Source of the DNA: Janthinobacterium fluminis
GTDB taxonomy: Bacteria > Pseudomonadota > Gammaproteobacteria > Burkholderiales > Burkholderiaceae_D
Assembly (NCBI RefSeq): GCF_028595325.1
Contig: NZ_JAQQXR010000001.1
Coordinates: forward strand, 868,001-932,000
DNA: 64,000 nt
Direction: 5' to 3'
The position numbers were made by a program, and so were the translations under genes. The notes under the pieces were generated by a model that saw only the letters and a program-made list of their open reading frames with translations, was not told the origin of the DNA and searched no databases. This document shows, in pieces, positions 19,573-31,820 of this stretch (positions are counted from its first letter, which is position 1; each line of letters opens with the position of its first letter).

Positions 19573-21198
19573 TCAGTGGGCGATGCCGTATTTGCGTTGC
19601 GTGGCCACGTACTGGTCGTGCAGCGACGCCAGCATCGGGTGCTTGCCATCGATTTTGCGGATGCTTTGCATCTGGTGCTGGGCCTGCTCGGCCAGCGGCG
19701 CTTCCCAGCCCAGGGTGTTGAGCTGGCGCAGGATCGCTTCGACCGAGGCGAACAGCAGCTGCAGGTTGCTCGGCGTTTTGCGCAGGGCCTTGCGCAGCGC
19801 CAGCACGGCCGCCTTCAGTTCGCCGTGGCTGGCCTGGTCGGCCGCGTCCGTCATCAGCTCTTCCACTTGCAGCGTGATTTGCGCGCCGACGCTTTGCGCC
19901 AGGTCGTGGCGGCCGGCTTTTTCGAATTCGTCGACGGCCTGTTCCATCGTCACTTCGCTTTCCGGGTCGTTCATCAGGTTGAGCATGACGTCGGAGGCGG
20001 CTTTGTCGAGTTTGTTTTTCAGGCAGCTGTGCACGAGGCCGATCTTGAGCTGGGTCGACAGGCCCGCGCTGGCGCCGATGGCCGTCACGGCCAGGTTCAG
20101 TTCCTTGGCGGCGCCGGCGGCGTTGCCGGCCAGTTCCTGCAGCAGCGCGGCCGAAATGGCCCGGCACGCTTCGACGTTGGGGCTGCCGCGCATCGACCGC
20201 TCCAGGTCGCGCACGACGCCGCTGGCCTGGCTGGCGTCGCCTTTCTTGACCAGGGTTTTGACGAGGTTGACGTGGTCTTCCGGGTCGCGGAATTCGGAGT
20301 ACTTGGCTTTCGCCACGACTTGCTTGAAGGCGCGCTCGGCCGCGCCGATGTCGTCGGCGTCCAGCGCCACTTCGCCGAGGTGGCGCAGGCGCCGCACCAT
20401 GTGCGGCGACAGCGCGACGGCGTCTTCCAAGGTCTTCTTCGCCTGCGCCGGCTGGCCCATCGCCTCCTGGGTCTTGGCCAGCAGGTCGTAGGCCGACATC
20501 AGGCGGGCGTTTTGTTCGATCAGCTTGATCAGCGTCTCGTGCGTTTCCTCGTAGTGTTGCTGCTGGAACAGCGTCTTGGCCAGGCCCAGGCTGGCCCAGT
20601 CGAGCGGCCGCGCCACCAGCGCTTCCCGGTAGATTTGCTCGGCCAGGTCGAGCTCTCCCAGGCTCAGGTGCAGTTCGGCGCGCAGGCGCATGAAGTCGGC
20701 GGCGTAGCGCGGGTGCGTCGTCTCGGCGGCGGCGCAGGCCTTGATGGCGTCGCGCAGCGCGCCCTGGCCGATCAACTGGTAGGCGGGCAGGAAGATGGCG
20801 CGGCGGTCGATGGCGCGGCCGATGCGCCCGCTCAGCACGTCGACGGTGAACGGTTTCAGGATGTAGTCGGTCGGCGCCAGTTCGGCCGCGCCCATCACTT
20901 TGCTATAGACGCCTTCGGACGTCAGCATGATGAAGATGGTCCACAGGCCGATCAGTTTGTGGTGGCGCAGGTCTTCCAGCAGTTGCTGGCCGTCCTGGCC
21001 GTCCGTGCCGCTGCCCAGGTCGTACTCGCACAGGATGATGTCGAAGGGCTTCTTGCCCAACTGGCGGATCGCCGTGCCCGAACTGACGGCGTAGTCGATT
21101 TTCGTGATGGACGACTGGTTCAGCATGTTGTGCAGATTGCCGCGCATGCTGGGGTTGGGATCGACGATCAGAACGGATAAGTCGCTATATTCTTTCAT
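19573..21198 (-). CDS. Response regulator receiver protein with TPR repeats
   Basis: A 541-residue cytoplasmic protein. The receiver domain (about 7-130) has an acidic pocket residue D13, the probable phospho-acceptor D60 in ILCEYDLGSG, a Thr/Ser switch in MLTSE and the conserved Lys in YILKPF. From about 150 onward it consists of degenerate TPR helices (GELDLAEQIYREAL, GQPAQAKKTLEDAV) and no DNA-binding or enzyme output is visible. Such proteins act through protein contacts, for example as scaffolds in signalling. No histidine kinase is adjacent. AGAGAG precedes the ATG. It diverges from purL, with about 300 bases between the two start codons. Partner unknown. Confidence 0.85.
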   Translation of the reverse strand: MKEYSDLSVLIVDPNPSMRGNLHNMLNQSSITKIDYAVSSGTAIRQLGKKPFDIILCEYDLGSGTDGQDGQQLLEDLRHHKLIGLWTIFIMLTSEGVYSKVMGAAELAPTDYILKPFTVDVLSGRIGRAIDRRAIFLPAYQLIGQGALRDAIKACAAAETTHPRYAADFMRLRAELHLSLGELDLAEQIYREALVARPLDWASLGLAKTLFQQQHYEETHETLIKLIEQNARLMSAYDLLAKTQEAMGQPAQAKKTLEDAVALSPHMVRRLRHLGEVALDADDIGAAERAFKQVVAKAKYSEFRDPEDHVNLVKTLVKKGDASQASGVVRDLERSMRGSPNVEACRAISAALLQELAGNAAGAAKELNLAVTAIGASAGLSTQLKIGLVHSCLKNKLDKAASDVMLNLMNDPESEVTMEQAVDEFEKAGRHDLAQSVGAQITLQVEELMTDAADQASHGELKAAVLALRKALRKTPSNLQLLFASVEAILRQLNTLGWEAPLAEQAQHQMQSIRKIDGKHPMLASLHDQYVATQRKYGIAH

Positions 21199-21405
21199 CG
21201 TTTATCTCTCTGGTGTCTGACTTCCCGCTCTGTTGACGGCGATGGCGGGGATTTTCCAACGAGCATACTGCAAAGATGCCAAAAATCGCATCTTTTTGGA
21301 TGCGCTTGCGCCGATTTCCTCCAAACAAAGGCAAAAATGTTGCATTGAGCGCAGCGAAGTGGCCGGATGGGCCGCCGCCGGCCTGCGGACAGGGGGGGGA
21401 GCGGG

Positions 21406-21411
21406 TATAAT
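21406..21411 (+). promoter_or_regulatory. -10 element of the purL promoter
   Basis: A perfect TATAAT lies 85 bases before the purL ATG. The matching -35 (CTGCGG at 21383-21388) is weak, so activation or an extended -10 (preceded by GGG) may be needed. Confidence 0.45.
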
Positions 21412-21495
21412 GCGCGCAAAGGAATTTTAGCTAGACCATCTTGTGCCTTACCTACCTTTAACCCGCAGCCACGCTGCATCAACCACCTTCCAACC

Positions 21496-25548
<4,053 letters not shown>

Positions 25549-25572
25549 GGCCGGCTAACTAGCGTCGCCCAC

Positions 25573-25640
25573 AGCCGGGGACAGACCACGATTTCCGGGC
25601 AAGAATTGCCCGGAAATCGTGGTCTGTCCCCGGCTTTTTT
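25573..25640 (+). repeat. 30-bp perfect palindrome with T-run (repeat family, also purL terminator)
   Basis: Arms 25573-25602 and 25606-25635 are perfectly complementary over 30 bases with a 3-base loop. Six T residues at 25635-25640 make it a plausible rho-independent terminator for purL. The outer part GGGGACAGACCACGATTT recurs in the palindrome at 52585-52639, so this is a dispersed element rather than a unique terminator. The remaining DNA up to 25862 holds no recognisable gene. Confidence 0.85.
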
Positions 25641-25862
25641 GCGTCTGGCCCGTGTGGAGGGGCGAAATGGATGCAAGCAGGGTACTGGCGGAAACGTTGT
25701 GTAGTTCGGCGCTGGCACGCACCTTGGGGGGGGCGCTCCGGACTCTTGGTGCAAGTCCAATAAGCCCTCGTTTATTGCACTACGCTTGACCCTCCCCAAA
25801 TCGGCATTGTGAAGGCTAGGCAACAATGCCTTTGTCGTCCCTCGACCAATTTTGGAGGCGCC

Positions 25863-26252
25863 ATGGCAATCGACGCAGCGGTGCGCTTGGTGTTTATCGG
25901 CGTGGCCCTCGCCCTGTCCTCGCTGGCCCAGGCTGCCGGGAAGCCGGAGACCTGGGATGGTCGTCCAAAGCCGCTCAAGGGCGACTACCAGGTGTTCGGC
26001 GGGACGCTATCCGAGGCGGTGCCTCCGACTAAAAAAGATAGGAAGGTGGCGTTCATGTTCACGGGACCGCTCGGGAAGGATTTATTCGAGCAAATCGGAC
26101 CGGATTTGAAGGAAGCCTGCGGAGCCGGCCCTGATCACCGGACACGGCGTAGGGGAGACCTTAGCTGCGTCTGGGCCAAGGACGACGGGTACGCTTGCTA
26201 TTTCGGCCTTGACGTACCCACCGGGAAGAGCACCAACGGTTCGATCTGCTGA
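25863..26252 (+). CDS. Small secreted protein of unknown function
   Basis: A 129-residue protein with a signal peptide (RLVFIGVALALSSLAQA) and a mature region of about 105 residues. The C-terminal part, GDLSCVWAKDDGYACYFGLD followed by VPTGKSTNGSIC, has conserved-looking cysteines that could form disulfides in the periplasm. ATG 25863 is preceded by GGAGG and is chosen over an upstream in-frame start. I do not recognise the family with certainty. Because a Sel1-repeat lipoprotein and a PAAR fragment follow, a periplasmic immunity role against a type VI effector is possible, but this is context-based inference. Confidence 0.65.
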   Translation: MAIDAAVRLVFIGVALALSSLAQAAGKPETWDGRPKPLKGDYQVFGGTLSEAVPPTKKDRKVAFMFTGPLGKDLFEQIGPDLKEACGAGPDHRTRRRGDLSCVWAKDDGYACYFGLDVPTGKSTNGSIC

Positions 26253-26741
26253 TTGGCGTTTTCGCAGTCGCTCGCGCATGGAGGATGGCCCGGTAGACGC
26301 ATGCTGCTCCGCGAAGTCCAAGGGATGCTGGCGTAAGCCAAAGCCTGCTTGTCCGGCGCGATTTCCTCGAAGGCGGCGGCGTTGATCCGCTCGGCCACCC
26401 GTCTAGGTCACCGCTTCGCGTAATGCGTGGCTGACACGCCCGCTGGTTGCGGGCCGGCGCCGATGCGGGATATGTCGGTTGATTTGACACCGGCATGCCT
26501 TCCATCCCCGAGTCTCGCGGGCCAGCTCTCGCCAGTCCCAAGGCTGGCATGTGTACGGAGGACATGGCAATGATGCCGCTGAAAGACAAACGCAGCTCCA
26601 CTATACGTCAGGATTGACCATGCACCGAGTTCACTGCCCGGACGGCGGCGTCTGGCAACCGTGGGTGCGTAGCGGGCAACCGCTGCGCCATCGTCAACCA
26701 GCACTGGCGGCAGACCTGGCTGGTGGCGGGGCCGCATCGTG
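26253..26741. other. Degenerate stretch without a convincing gene
   Basis: About 490 bases between the small secreted protein and the Sel1-repeat lipoprotein. Short frames of 40 codons exist on the plus strand (ATG near 26493, and ATG 26620 ending at the lipoprotein start), but they lack good ribosome binding sites and recognisable similarity. Minus-strand frames here look non-coding. The region may be remains of a deleted gene, possibly an effector. Confidence 0.4.
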
Positions 26742-27791
26742 ATGTCACGCGCTGGCACGGCGGCGCGCGTTGCGCTGGGAAGCGTTGTGTGCTGTTTCTT
26801 GTTTGCCTGTCAAAACGGGGTAAATGACACGCGGCCCCGCGATCAGGCGCTGCCACCGTTCACGCCGCCCAATGTGCCGGCGTTCACCTGCGTGGCGGAG
26901 GTCGGCCAGGCGCCACCGGCCGATGCGCAGGCCGAGGCATGGTTCCGCGAAGCGCTGGCGCTGGAGCAGTCGGCTATGCTGCCCGACAGCGCAGAGTTCA
27001 AGCAAATGCTGGATTTGCTGCAAAGGGCGGCCGAGCGCAAGCACGGCGGGGCGATGTTGAAACTTGGCAGCGTATACCTGGGGGGCAGGGCGTGGGGGCG
27101 CAATAAGACGGACACACTCAGATTGCTCGACGAGGCAATGCGGCTCGGTGTGCCGCGCGCCTACTACACTATGGGCAAGCTTTACGTGGAAGGGGTGGGC
27201 GTGCGGACCAGTGCGGCGAAAGGCTACGCGCTCTGGCAAAAGGCGGCGGCGCTGGGCAATCCGCAGGCGATGACGGAGCTGGCGAAGGTCTTGAGCACCA
27301 AGTCGAACACGAGGATCGGCGATGGCCTGATGAACATTCCCGTGGCAATCCAGATGCTGGAGTGCGCGATGGGCCAGGGTTATGGCAACGCGGCGCTGCC
27401 TTTGCATCGTATTTACGAAGCCCCGAGGGCGGCGAACGGCACGCGGCTTGGCGTCAGCACGCAGGAAGCCAAGGCGCGTGCTTTTAAGATTTTGCACGAG
27501 GGCGTCAAGTTGGGCTGCGGCGAATGTGCACAGGACTTGAGGTTGCGCTTCTGGATCGATCAGTCGCCGGCCAGTGCCACGGTCAGCAAGCTGCGCTCAT
27601 TGCGCTACAGGCTATTCGAGTGGGAGCTTGAATACGATCCGACGCTGCGTTTTCCGTATCTGGACAAGGTGTTGCCGCTGCCGCCTGCGGACTTGCCACC
27701 CTGGGATGGCAATTCCCGGACAATACTCGGTGCCGCCATGGGTGTGGTCTTGCCAGCGCCGCCGCAAGCGCAGCCGGCCGCAATCGAGTGA
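26742..27791 (+). CDS. Sel1-repeat (SLR) lipoprotein, possible T6SS immunity protein
   Basis: A 349-residue protein with a lipoprotein signal (RVALGSVVCCFLFAC, lipobox LFAC) followed by at least three Sel1-like repeats (AMLKLGSVYLGGRAWGRNK; AYYTMGKLYVEGVGVRTSAA; AMTELAKVLS) between about 105 and 225. The C-terminal third matches the arrangement of DUF6396-type proteins often found next to type VI lipase effectors. SLR proteins bind partners through helical solenoids, and several are known immunity proteins. An in-frame GTG at 26739 is an alternative start. The next short frame, 11 bases on, is a truncated PAAR domain, which supports the type VI connection. The effector itself is missing. Confidence 0.75.
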   Translation: MSRAGTAARVALGSVVCCFLFACQNGVNDTRPRDQALPPFTPPNVPAFTCVAEVGQAPPADAQAEAWFREALALEQSAMLPDSAEFKQMLDLLQRAAERKHGGAMLKLGSVYLGGRAWGRNKTDTLRLLDEAMRLGVPRAYYTMGKLYVEGVGVRTSAAKGYALWQKAAALGNPQAMTELAKVLSTKSNTRIGDGLMNIPVAIQMLECAMGQGYGNAALPLHRIYEAPRAANGTRLGVSTQEAKARAFKILHEGVKLGCGECAQDLRLRFWIDQSPASATVSKLRSLRYRLFEWELEYDPTLRFPYLDKVLPLPPADLPPWDGNSRTILGAAMGVVLPAPPQAQPAAIE

Positions 27792-27802
27792 TCGGAGGAA
27801 CT

Positions 27803-27910
27803 ATGCGACATGAGGGGCGCGGCGTCATCCGCTTAAACGACAGGACTGAGCACGGCGGGCAAGTTGTCCCGGCATCGTCCTGCGGCGCGCATATGCTGAC
27901 ATCGCTTTGA
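27803..27910 (+). pseudogene. Truncated PAAR-domain fragment
   Basis: A 35-codon frame directly after the Sel1-repeat gene with a strong GGAGGAA five bases before the ATG. The encoded GVIRLNDRTEHGGQVVPASS matches the start of PAAR proteins (G-I-LGD-T-HGG-V--AS), which cap the type VI secretion spike. A full PAAR domain needs about 90 residues; here it diverges after VPASS and stops (CGAHMLTSL). The second and third PAAR motifs are absent before the convergent alkD-like gene, so it is most likely a remnant cut off by deletion. Confidence 0.6.
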
Positions 27911-27937
27911 TGCGCGCGGTCGATAGTTTGAATGATT

Positions 27938-28627
27938 TTAAGGAAGCGACAGGTGTTTGCCCGCCTCGCGGCGGCTTAGCGGCGCCAGCCGTTCGCCCGA
28001 TGCCGCGAGGAAGCCGCGCACGGCCGCCGGGTCGTGCCACGCGTAGTCGCGCAAGCCCCAGCCGAGCGCTTTTTGTATGAAGAATTCCGTTTCCGGCGCC
28101 AGCGCGAGGGCGTAGGCGAACAGCCGCGCCGCGTCGGTGTCGCCGCGCCACCCCAGTTGGTGGGTCATGGCGATGCGGCGCACCCACAGGTCGGCGTGGC
28201 CCAGCGCCGCGTCCATGCTGCCGTGGGCGTCGCGTCCGTGGGTCTTTTCCCGTCTGAGCAGGTCGCCGACGATGGCGGCGACGCCGTCGACGCTGTCCCA
28301 CCAGGCGCGCCGCTGCGCCAGCGCCAGCAGGGCGGGGAGGTGGCTGGCGTCCAGTTCCTTCCAGTGCATTGCCAGCAAGTCCAGCGCGAGGTATTGGTAT
28401 TCGCGTTGCGGCAGTTGCCACAGCGCGCAGGCGTGCTCCAGCAGGGCGTCGGCGCCGGCGCCTTTCAAGGCGCTCAGCGGGGCCCGCGTCGCGGCGCGCC
28501 GTGCCGGCGTCGGCACGCCGAGGAAGTCGAACTGCCCGCGCATGTAGGCGCGCATGGAGGCGGCGCGCCCGGCGTCGGCGCTGTCCGCCAGCGCCGCTTG
28601 TATATGGGGGAGAAACTGGCCGTCCAT
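27938..28627 (-). CDS. AlkD-like DNA alkylation repair protein
   Basis: A 229-residue all-helical HEAT-like protein of the AlkD/AlkC DNA glycosylase group, which excises bulky or cationic alkylated bases such as 3- and 7-methylpurines. ALAQRRAWWDSVDGVAAIVG contains the WWD segment corresponding to the catalytic Trp and Asp of AlkD, and WVRRIAMTHQLGWR supplies the conserved Arg/His region. ATG 28627 is used since AGGATAAAA precedes it; an upstream frame would run through the terminator of the neighbouring operon. It is convergent with the Sel1/PAAR remnant. Confidence 0.8.
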   Translation of the reverse strand: MDGQFLPHIQAALADSADAGRAASMRAYMRGQFDFLGVPTPARRAATRAPLSALKGAGADALLEHACALWQLPQREYQYLALDLLAMHWKELDASHLPALLALAQRRAWWDSVDGVAAIVGDLLRREKTHGRDAHGSMDAALGHADLWVRRIAMTHQLGWRGDTDAARLFAYALALAPETEFFIQKALGWGLRDYAWHDPAAVRGFLAASGERLAPLSRREAGKHLSLP

Positions 28628-28661
28628 TTTTATCCTATGCACCTTGCCGCGACACGACACG

Positions 28662-28689
28662 AAAAAAAAGCGCTCCGAAGAGCGCTTTT
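28662..28689 (-). terminator. Rho-independent terminator of the parvulin genes
   Basis: A 10-bp perfect stem (AAAAGCGCTC with GAGCGCTTTT) and a 4-base loop. Read on the minus strand it is followed by an eight-base U-run (A-run at 28662-28669), so it ends the two peptidyl-prolyl isomerase genes. Confidence 0.85.
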
Positions 28690-28704
28690 CCATTCCAGCA
28701 ATGA

Positions 28705-29481
28705 TTACTGGATTTTTGCTTTTTTCAGCAACTCTTCGCGCAGGGCGGCAACTTTCTTCTGTTGCAGCGCTTCGCCGATCTGGCCTTTGACTTCGTCCAG
28801 CGACGGTACTTTGGCTGGGCGCGAGCCTTCCAGTTTGATGACGTGGAAGCCGAACTCCGTTTTTACCGGGGTTTCGGTGATCTGGCCGGCTTTCAGGGCC
28901 ACCATCGCATCCGAGAACGGCTTGACGAAGGAACCCGGGTTGGCCCAGTCGAGGTCACCGCCGTTGTTGGCGGAGCCGTCTTTCGACACCTTGGCCAGTT
29001 CTTCAAACTTGCCGCCGGCTTTCAGTTTGGCGATCAGGTCTTTCGCTTCGGCTTCCGTGGCCACCAGGATGTGGCGGGCGTGGTATTCCTTGTCGCCGAC
29101 CTGAGCCTTGTACTTGTCGTATTCGGCCTTGATGTCGGCGTCCTTGACGGGATTTTTCTTGATGTGGTCGGCCAGCATGGCGTTGATCATGATGCTTTGG
29201 CGGGTGTTTTCCAGCTGCGCCTTGACTTCGGGGCGGGTGCCGTAACCTTGTTTGTCGGCTTCCTGGACCAGCACTTCACGGCCGATCAGGTCGCGTTTGA
29301 TGGCTTCGCGCAATTGCGGCGAATCCGTTTGCTTGCCCTGGGCGACGACTTGCTTGACCAGTTGGTCGACGCGCGCGGCCGGGATGGCTTTACCGTTGAC
29401 GGTGGCGACGTTTTGCGCGAATGCCGGAATGGCCACGGCGGCGAGCAGGGTTAACAACAGGCGGGCAGGCTTCAAATTCAT
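28705..29481 (-). CDS. Periplasmic parvulin-type peptidyl-prolyl isomerase (copy 1)
   Basis: A 258-residue PrsA/SurA-like foldase. Signal peptide MNLKPARLLLTLLAAVAIPA, a helical N-terminal chaperone part (about 25-120) and a parvulin domain about 128-222 (EYHARHILVATEAEAKDLI; NGGDLDW; GFHVIKLE) are present. It catalyses prolyl isomerisation during folding of exported proteins. ATG 29481 has AGGATG upstream. The gene lies 106 bases after a close paralogue in the same orientation, and the two protein sequences align end to end, so this is a tandem duplication. The terminator at 28662-28689 closes the unit. Confidence 0.92.
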   Translation of the reverse strand: MNLKPARLLLTLLAAVAIPAFAQNVATVNGKAIPAARVDQLVKQVVAQGKQTDSPQLREAIKRDLIGREVLVQEADKQGYGTRPEVKAQLENTRQSIMINAMLADHIKKNPVKDADIKAEYDKYKAQVGDKEYHARHILVATEAEAKDLIAKLKAGGKFEELAKVSKDGSANNGGDLDWANPGSFVKPFSDAMVALKAGQITETPVKTEFGFHVIKLEGSRPAKVPSLDEVKGQIGEALQQKKVAALREELLKKAKIQ

Positions 29482-29587
29482 TATCACATCCTATAAATAT
29501 ACAAGGGAACGCGGCTGCCGGGCAGCACGCATTGCTACTCGGAATACAATTCCGGCGCCGCGAAGGGCGCCGGACGGCAATGCCAGA

Positions 29588-30367
29588 TTACTGAACCTTG
29601 GCTTTTTTAACCATTTCTTCTTGGTACGCTTGCAGTTTCTTTTGTTGCAGCGCTTCGGCGATCTGTGGCTTGACTTCTTCCAGCGTCGGCAGTTTGGCGG
29701 CGCGGGTGTCGTCCAGCTTGATCACGTGGAAGCCGTTCGGCGTTTGCACCGGGGTTTCCGTGACCTGGCCTTTTTGCAGGCCGACGAAGGCGTCCGAGAA
29801 CACTTTCGGGAACGACGATGGGGCCGCCCAGTCCAGGTCGCCGCCATTGTCGGCCGAACCGGTGTCTTTCGAGGTCTTGGCCAGGTCTTCGAACTTGGCG
29901 CCGCCTTTGAGCTTGGCGATGACGTCTTTCGCTTCGGCTTCCGTGGCCGTCAGGATGTGGCGGACATGGTATTCCTTGTCGCCGGACTGGGCCACGAAGC
30001 GGTCGTATTCCGCCTTGATGTCAGCGTCCTTGATCGGGTTCTTTTTCACGAAGTCGCCAACCAGGGCGTTGATGATGATGGCCTGGCGCGCGTTTTCGAC
30101 TTGCTGCTTGACGGCGGCGTCCTTGCCGAAGCCTTGTTTCTCCGCTTCCTGCATCAGCACTTCGCGGCCGATCAGGTCTTTCTTGATCAAATCACGCAAT
30201 TGCGGCGAATCCGGTTGCTGGCCTTGCGCCACAACTTGTTTGACGACCGCGTCAACGCGCGACGATGGGATAGGCTTGCCATTCACAACAGCAATGTTTT
30301 GCGCGAGCACAGGTACCGCGACAACGGCGAGGAGGGCGATCAGCAAGCGGGCTGGCTTAAAAGTCAT
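29588..30367 (-). CDS. Periplasmic parvulin-type peptidyl-prolyl isomerase (copy 2)
   Basis: A 259-residue paralogue of the next gene downstream, same architecture: signal peptide MTFKPARLLIALLAVVAVPV, SurA-like helical part, parvulin domain (EYHVRHILTATEAEAKDVI, NGGDLDW, GFHVIKLD) and a basic tail ending KKAKVQ. Differences are spread over the whole length, with the isomerase core most conserved, so the duplication is not recent. A GC-rich hairpin (29552-29573) lies between the two genes and could attenuate read-through or stabilise the upstream message. Such pairs beside bolA and yciB are common in Oxalobacteraceae as far as I know. Confidence 0.92.
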   Translation of the reverse strand: MTFKPARLLIALLAVVAVPVLAQNIAVVNGKPIPSSRVDAVVKQVVAQGQQPDSPQLRDLIKKDLIGREVLMQEAEKQGFGKDAAVKQQVENARQAIIINALVGDFVKKNPIKDADIKAEYDRFVAQSGDKEYHVRHILTATEAEAKDVIAKLKGGAKFEDLAKTSKDTGSADNGGDLDWAAPSSFPKVFSDAFVGLQKGQVTETPVQTPNGFHVIKLDDTRAAKLPTLEEVKPQIAEALQQKKLQAYQEEMVKKAKVQ

Positions 30368-30485
30368 TATTAAATCCTGTTAGGGAAAAGTTCGTGAAAA
30401 AGTGCGTTGAATGAAATAGATCGTCGATGCGGCTGTTTCGTTCAATGTTTCAGATACTCAATTACCTCAATATCCAGCGGCGCCG

Positions 30486-30764
30486 TCACACTTCCGACGG
30501 CGCCAGCGCGATTATCGCCAGTGCGTGAATCTCGGTATGCATCATATCGTGCACGGAATCATACACGAGTCGATGGCGCGTGACGAGTCTGAGCCCCTCA
30601 AATTGAGCCGAAACAATGCGTAAATTGTAATGTCCGCCGCCGGAGGCCGCGCCGGCATGGCCGGCGTGGCGCGCCGAGTCGTCTTCCAGCAGGCATTCGA
30701 GGGGGGCGAGGGCCGCTTCGACGCGGCTGCGGATGCGTTCGATGCGGGTGTCGGGCGCGCTCAT
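30486..30764 (-). CDS. bolA: BolA-family protein
   Basis: A 92-residue BolA/IbaG-like protein with the fold's conserved strand-helix segment LVTRHRLVYDSVHDMMHTEI, including the C-terminal His used as cluster ligand with monothiol glutaredoxins. BolA proteins take part in iron-sulfur cluster handling and stress-related cell-shape control. A Gly/Ala/His-rich insertion (ARHAGHAGAASGGGHYN) lies in the loop before the central strand. The ATG overlaps the stop of the yciB gene by 4 bases, so the two are coupled. Confidence 0.88.
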   Translation of the reverse strand: MSAPDTRIERIRSRVEAALAPLECLLEDDSARHAGHAGAASGGGHYNLRIVSAQFEGLRLVTRHRLVYDSVHDMMHTEIHALAIIALAPSEV

Positions 30765-31393
30765 GCGTCTTCCTCCAGGATGTATTTGGACAGGAACAGG
30801 GTCTGGACGATGATGAAGACGAAGAAGATGCCGGTGGCGCCGAAAGCCTTGAAGCTGACCCAGGCGCTTAAATCGTTCTTATAGACGACGAAGGCGACAA
30901 ACAGATTCAGCGCGCCCAGCGCGGACAGGAAGGCGATCCACGCAAACAGCAGTTTCTTCCATACAAAGTCGGGCAGCTTGATCTGGGTTTCCATGGTTTT
31001 GCGCATTAAGTTCTTGTTAAAGAACACATGGGCCAGCAGCAGGGCCAGCGCGAACAGCCAGTAAATCAGCGTCGGCTTCCATTTGATAAATGTGGCGTCG
31101 TGGAAATAAATGCCGGCGCCGCCGAACACGACAAAGATGAACAGCGATAACCATAACATGCCGGGCACGGCTTTTCTGCGCATCAGCAAATAGGCGACCT
31201 GGAAAAAGGTGGCGGCGATGCCGGCCACGGTGGCGAGCATGATAGGGGTCTGTTCCTGGTTGACGACGCCGCCGGAAACAATGGCCGACAGGTATTCGGT
31301 GGCCAGGGCGTGCGCCATGTCCGGATACACGCCGGCCCATTTATAGGCGCCGAAAAACAGGAAGAGGGGGAAATAATCGAACAGAAATTTCAT
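30761..31393 (-). CDS. yciB: Inner-membrane septation protein A family
   Basis: A 210-residue polytopic protein of the YciB/IspZ family. It opens MKFLFDYFPLFLFFGAYKWA, the family signature, and has about five to six hydrophobic segments. The PTLIYWLFALALLLA and LFAWIAFLSALGALNLFVAF parts match the conserved core. YciB is linked to cell envelope synthesis and septation in E. coli, with an unsettled molecular role. It is somewhat longer than the 179-residue E. coli protein. It is placed between msrB and bolA and coupled to bolA through a 4-base overlap. Confidence 0.9.
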   Translation of the reverse strand: MKFLFDYFPLFLFFGAYKWAGVYPDMAHALATEYLSAIVSGGVVNQEQTPIMLATVAGIAATFFQVAYLLMRRKAVPGMLWLSLFIFVVFGGAGIYFHDATFIKWKPTLIYWLFALALLLAHVFFNKNLMRKTMETQIKLPDFVWKKLLFAWIAFLSALGALNLFVAFVVYKNDLSAWVSFKAFGATGIFFVFIIVQTLFLSKYILEEDA

Positions 31394-31411
31394 CGTATTC
31401 TTTTGTGCAAG

Positions 31412-31810
31412 TTATTGTGGGTCGAAGCGCAGCGAGGCCGAATTGATGCAGTAACGCATGCCGGTCGGCGCGGGGCCGTCGGGGAACACGTGGCCCAGAT
31501 GGGCGTCGCAGACGGCGCAAACGATTTCGGTGCGCAGCATACCATGACTGCGGTCGACGATTTCCTCCACGTTGGCCGGGTCCAGCGCCTTGAAGTAGCT
31601 GGGCCAGCCGCAGCCGGAGTCGAATTTGGCGTCGGAGGCGAACAGCGGCGTGTTGCAGCACACGCAGGTGTAGATGCCGGGCTCGTGGTGGTCCCAGAAC
31701 TCACCGGTGAAGGCGGGCTCGGTGGCGGCGTGGCGCGTCACTGCATACTGCATCGTGTCGAGCTGGGCGCGCCACTGGGCATCGGTTTTGCTTACTTTTG
31801 TGCTTGTCAT
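31412..31810 (-). CDS. msrB: Peptide-methionine (R)-S-oxide reductase
   Basis: A 132-residue MsrB that reduces methionine R-sulfoxide in oxidised proteins. It carries both zinc CxxC pairs (YTCVCC and VCAVC), the [10 protein letters not shown] substrate loop and the catalytic cysteine in [12 protein letters not shown]. No export signal is seen, so it should be cytoplasmic. Start ATG 31810 is chosen ([13 protein letters not shown]) over an upstream in-frame ATG that would overlap selO. It lies 10 bases after selO and just before yciB in the same orientation. Confidence 0.95.
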   Translation of the reverse strand: MTSTKVSKTDAQWRAQLDTMQYAVTRHAATEPAFTGEFWDHHEPGIYTCVCCNTPLFASDAKFDSGCGWPSYFKALDPANVEEIVDRSHGMLRTEIVCAVCDAHLGHVFPDGPAPTGMRYCINSASLRFDPQ

Positions 31811-31820
31811 GGTCGGCTTC

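Noticed and set aside
21240-21330. Inverted repeats between the response regulator and purL as a possible riboswitch
   Set aside because: No conserved purine or PRPP aptamer landmarks were found and the pairing is short and interrupted.
26161-26601. Minus-strand frames of 66-146 codons in the 26.2-26.7 kb gap
   Set aside because: No ribosome binding site, no recognisable domain and odd Arg/Ser-rich composition. One overlaps the secreted-protein gene antisense.
28628-28693. Longer start for the AlkD-like protein
   Set aside because: The extension would be encoded by the terminator hairpin of the parvulin operon, and the ATG at 28627 has a better ribosome binding site.
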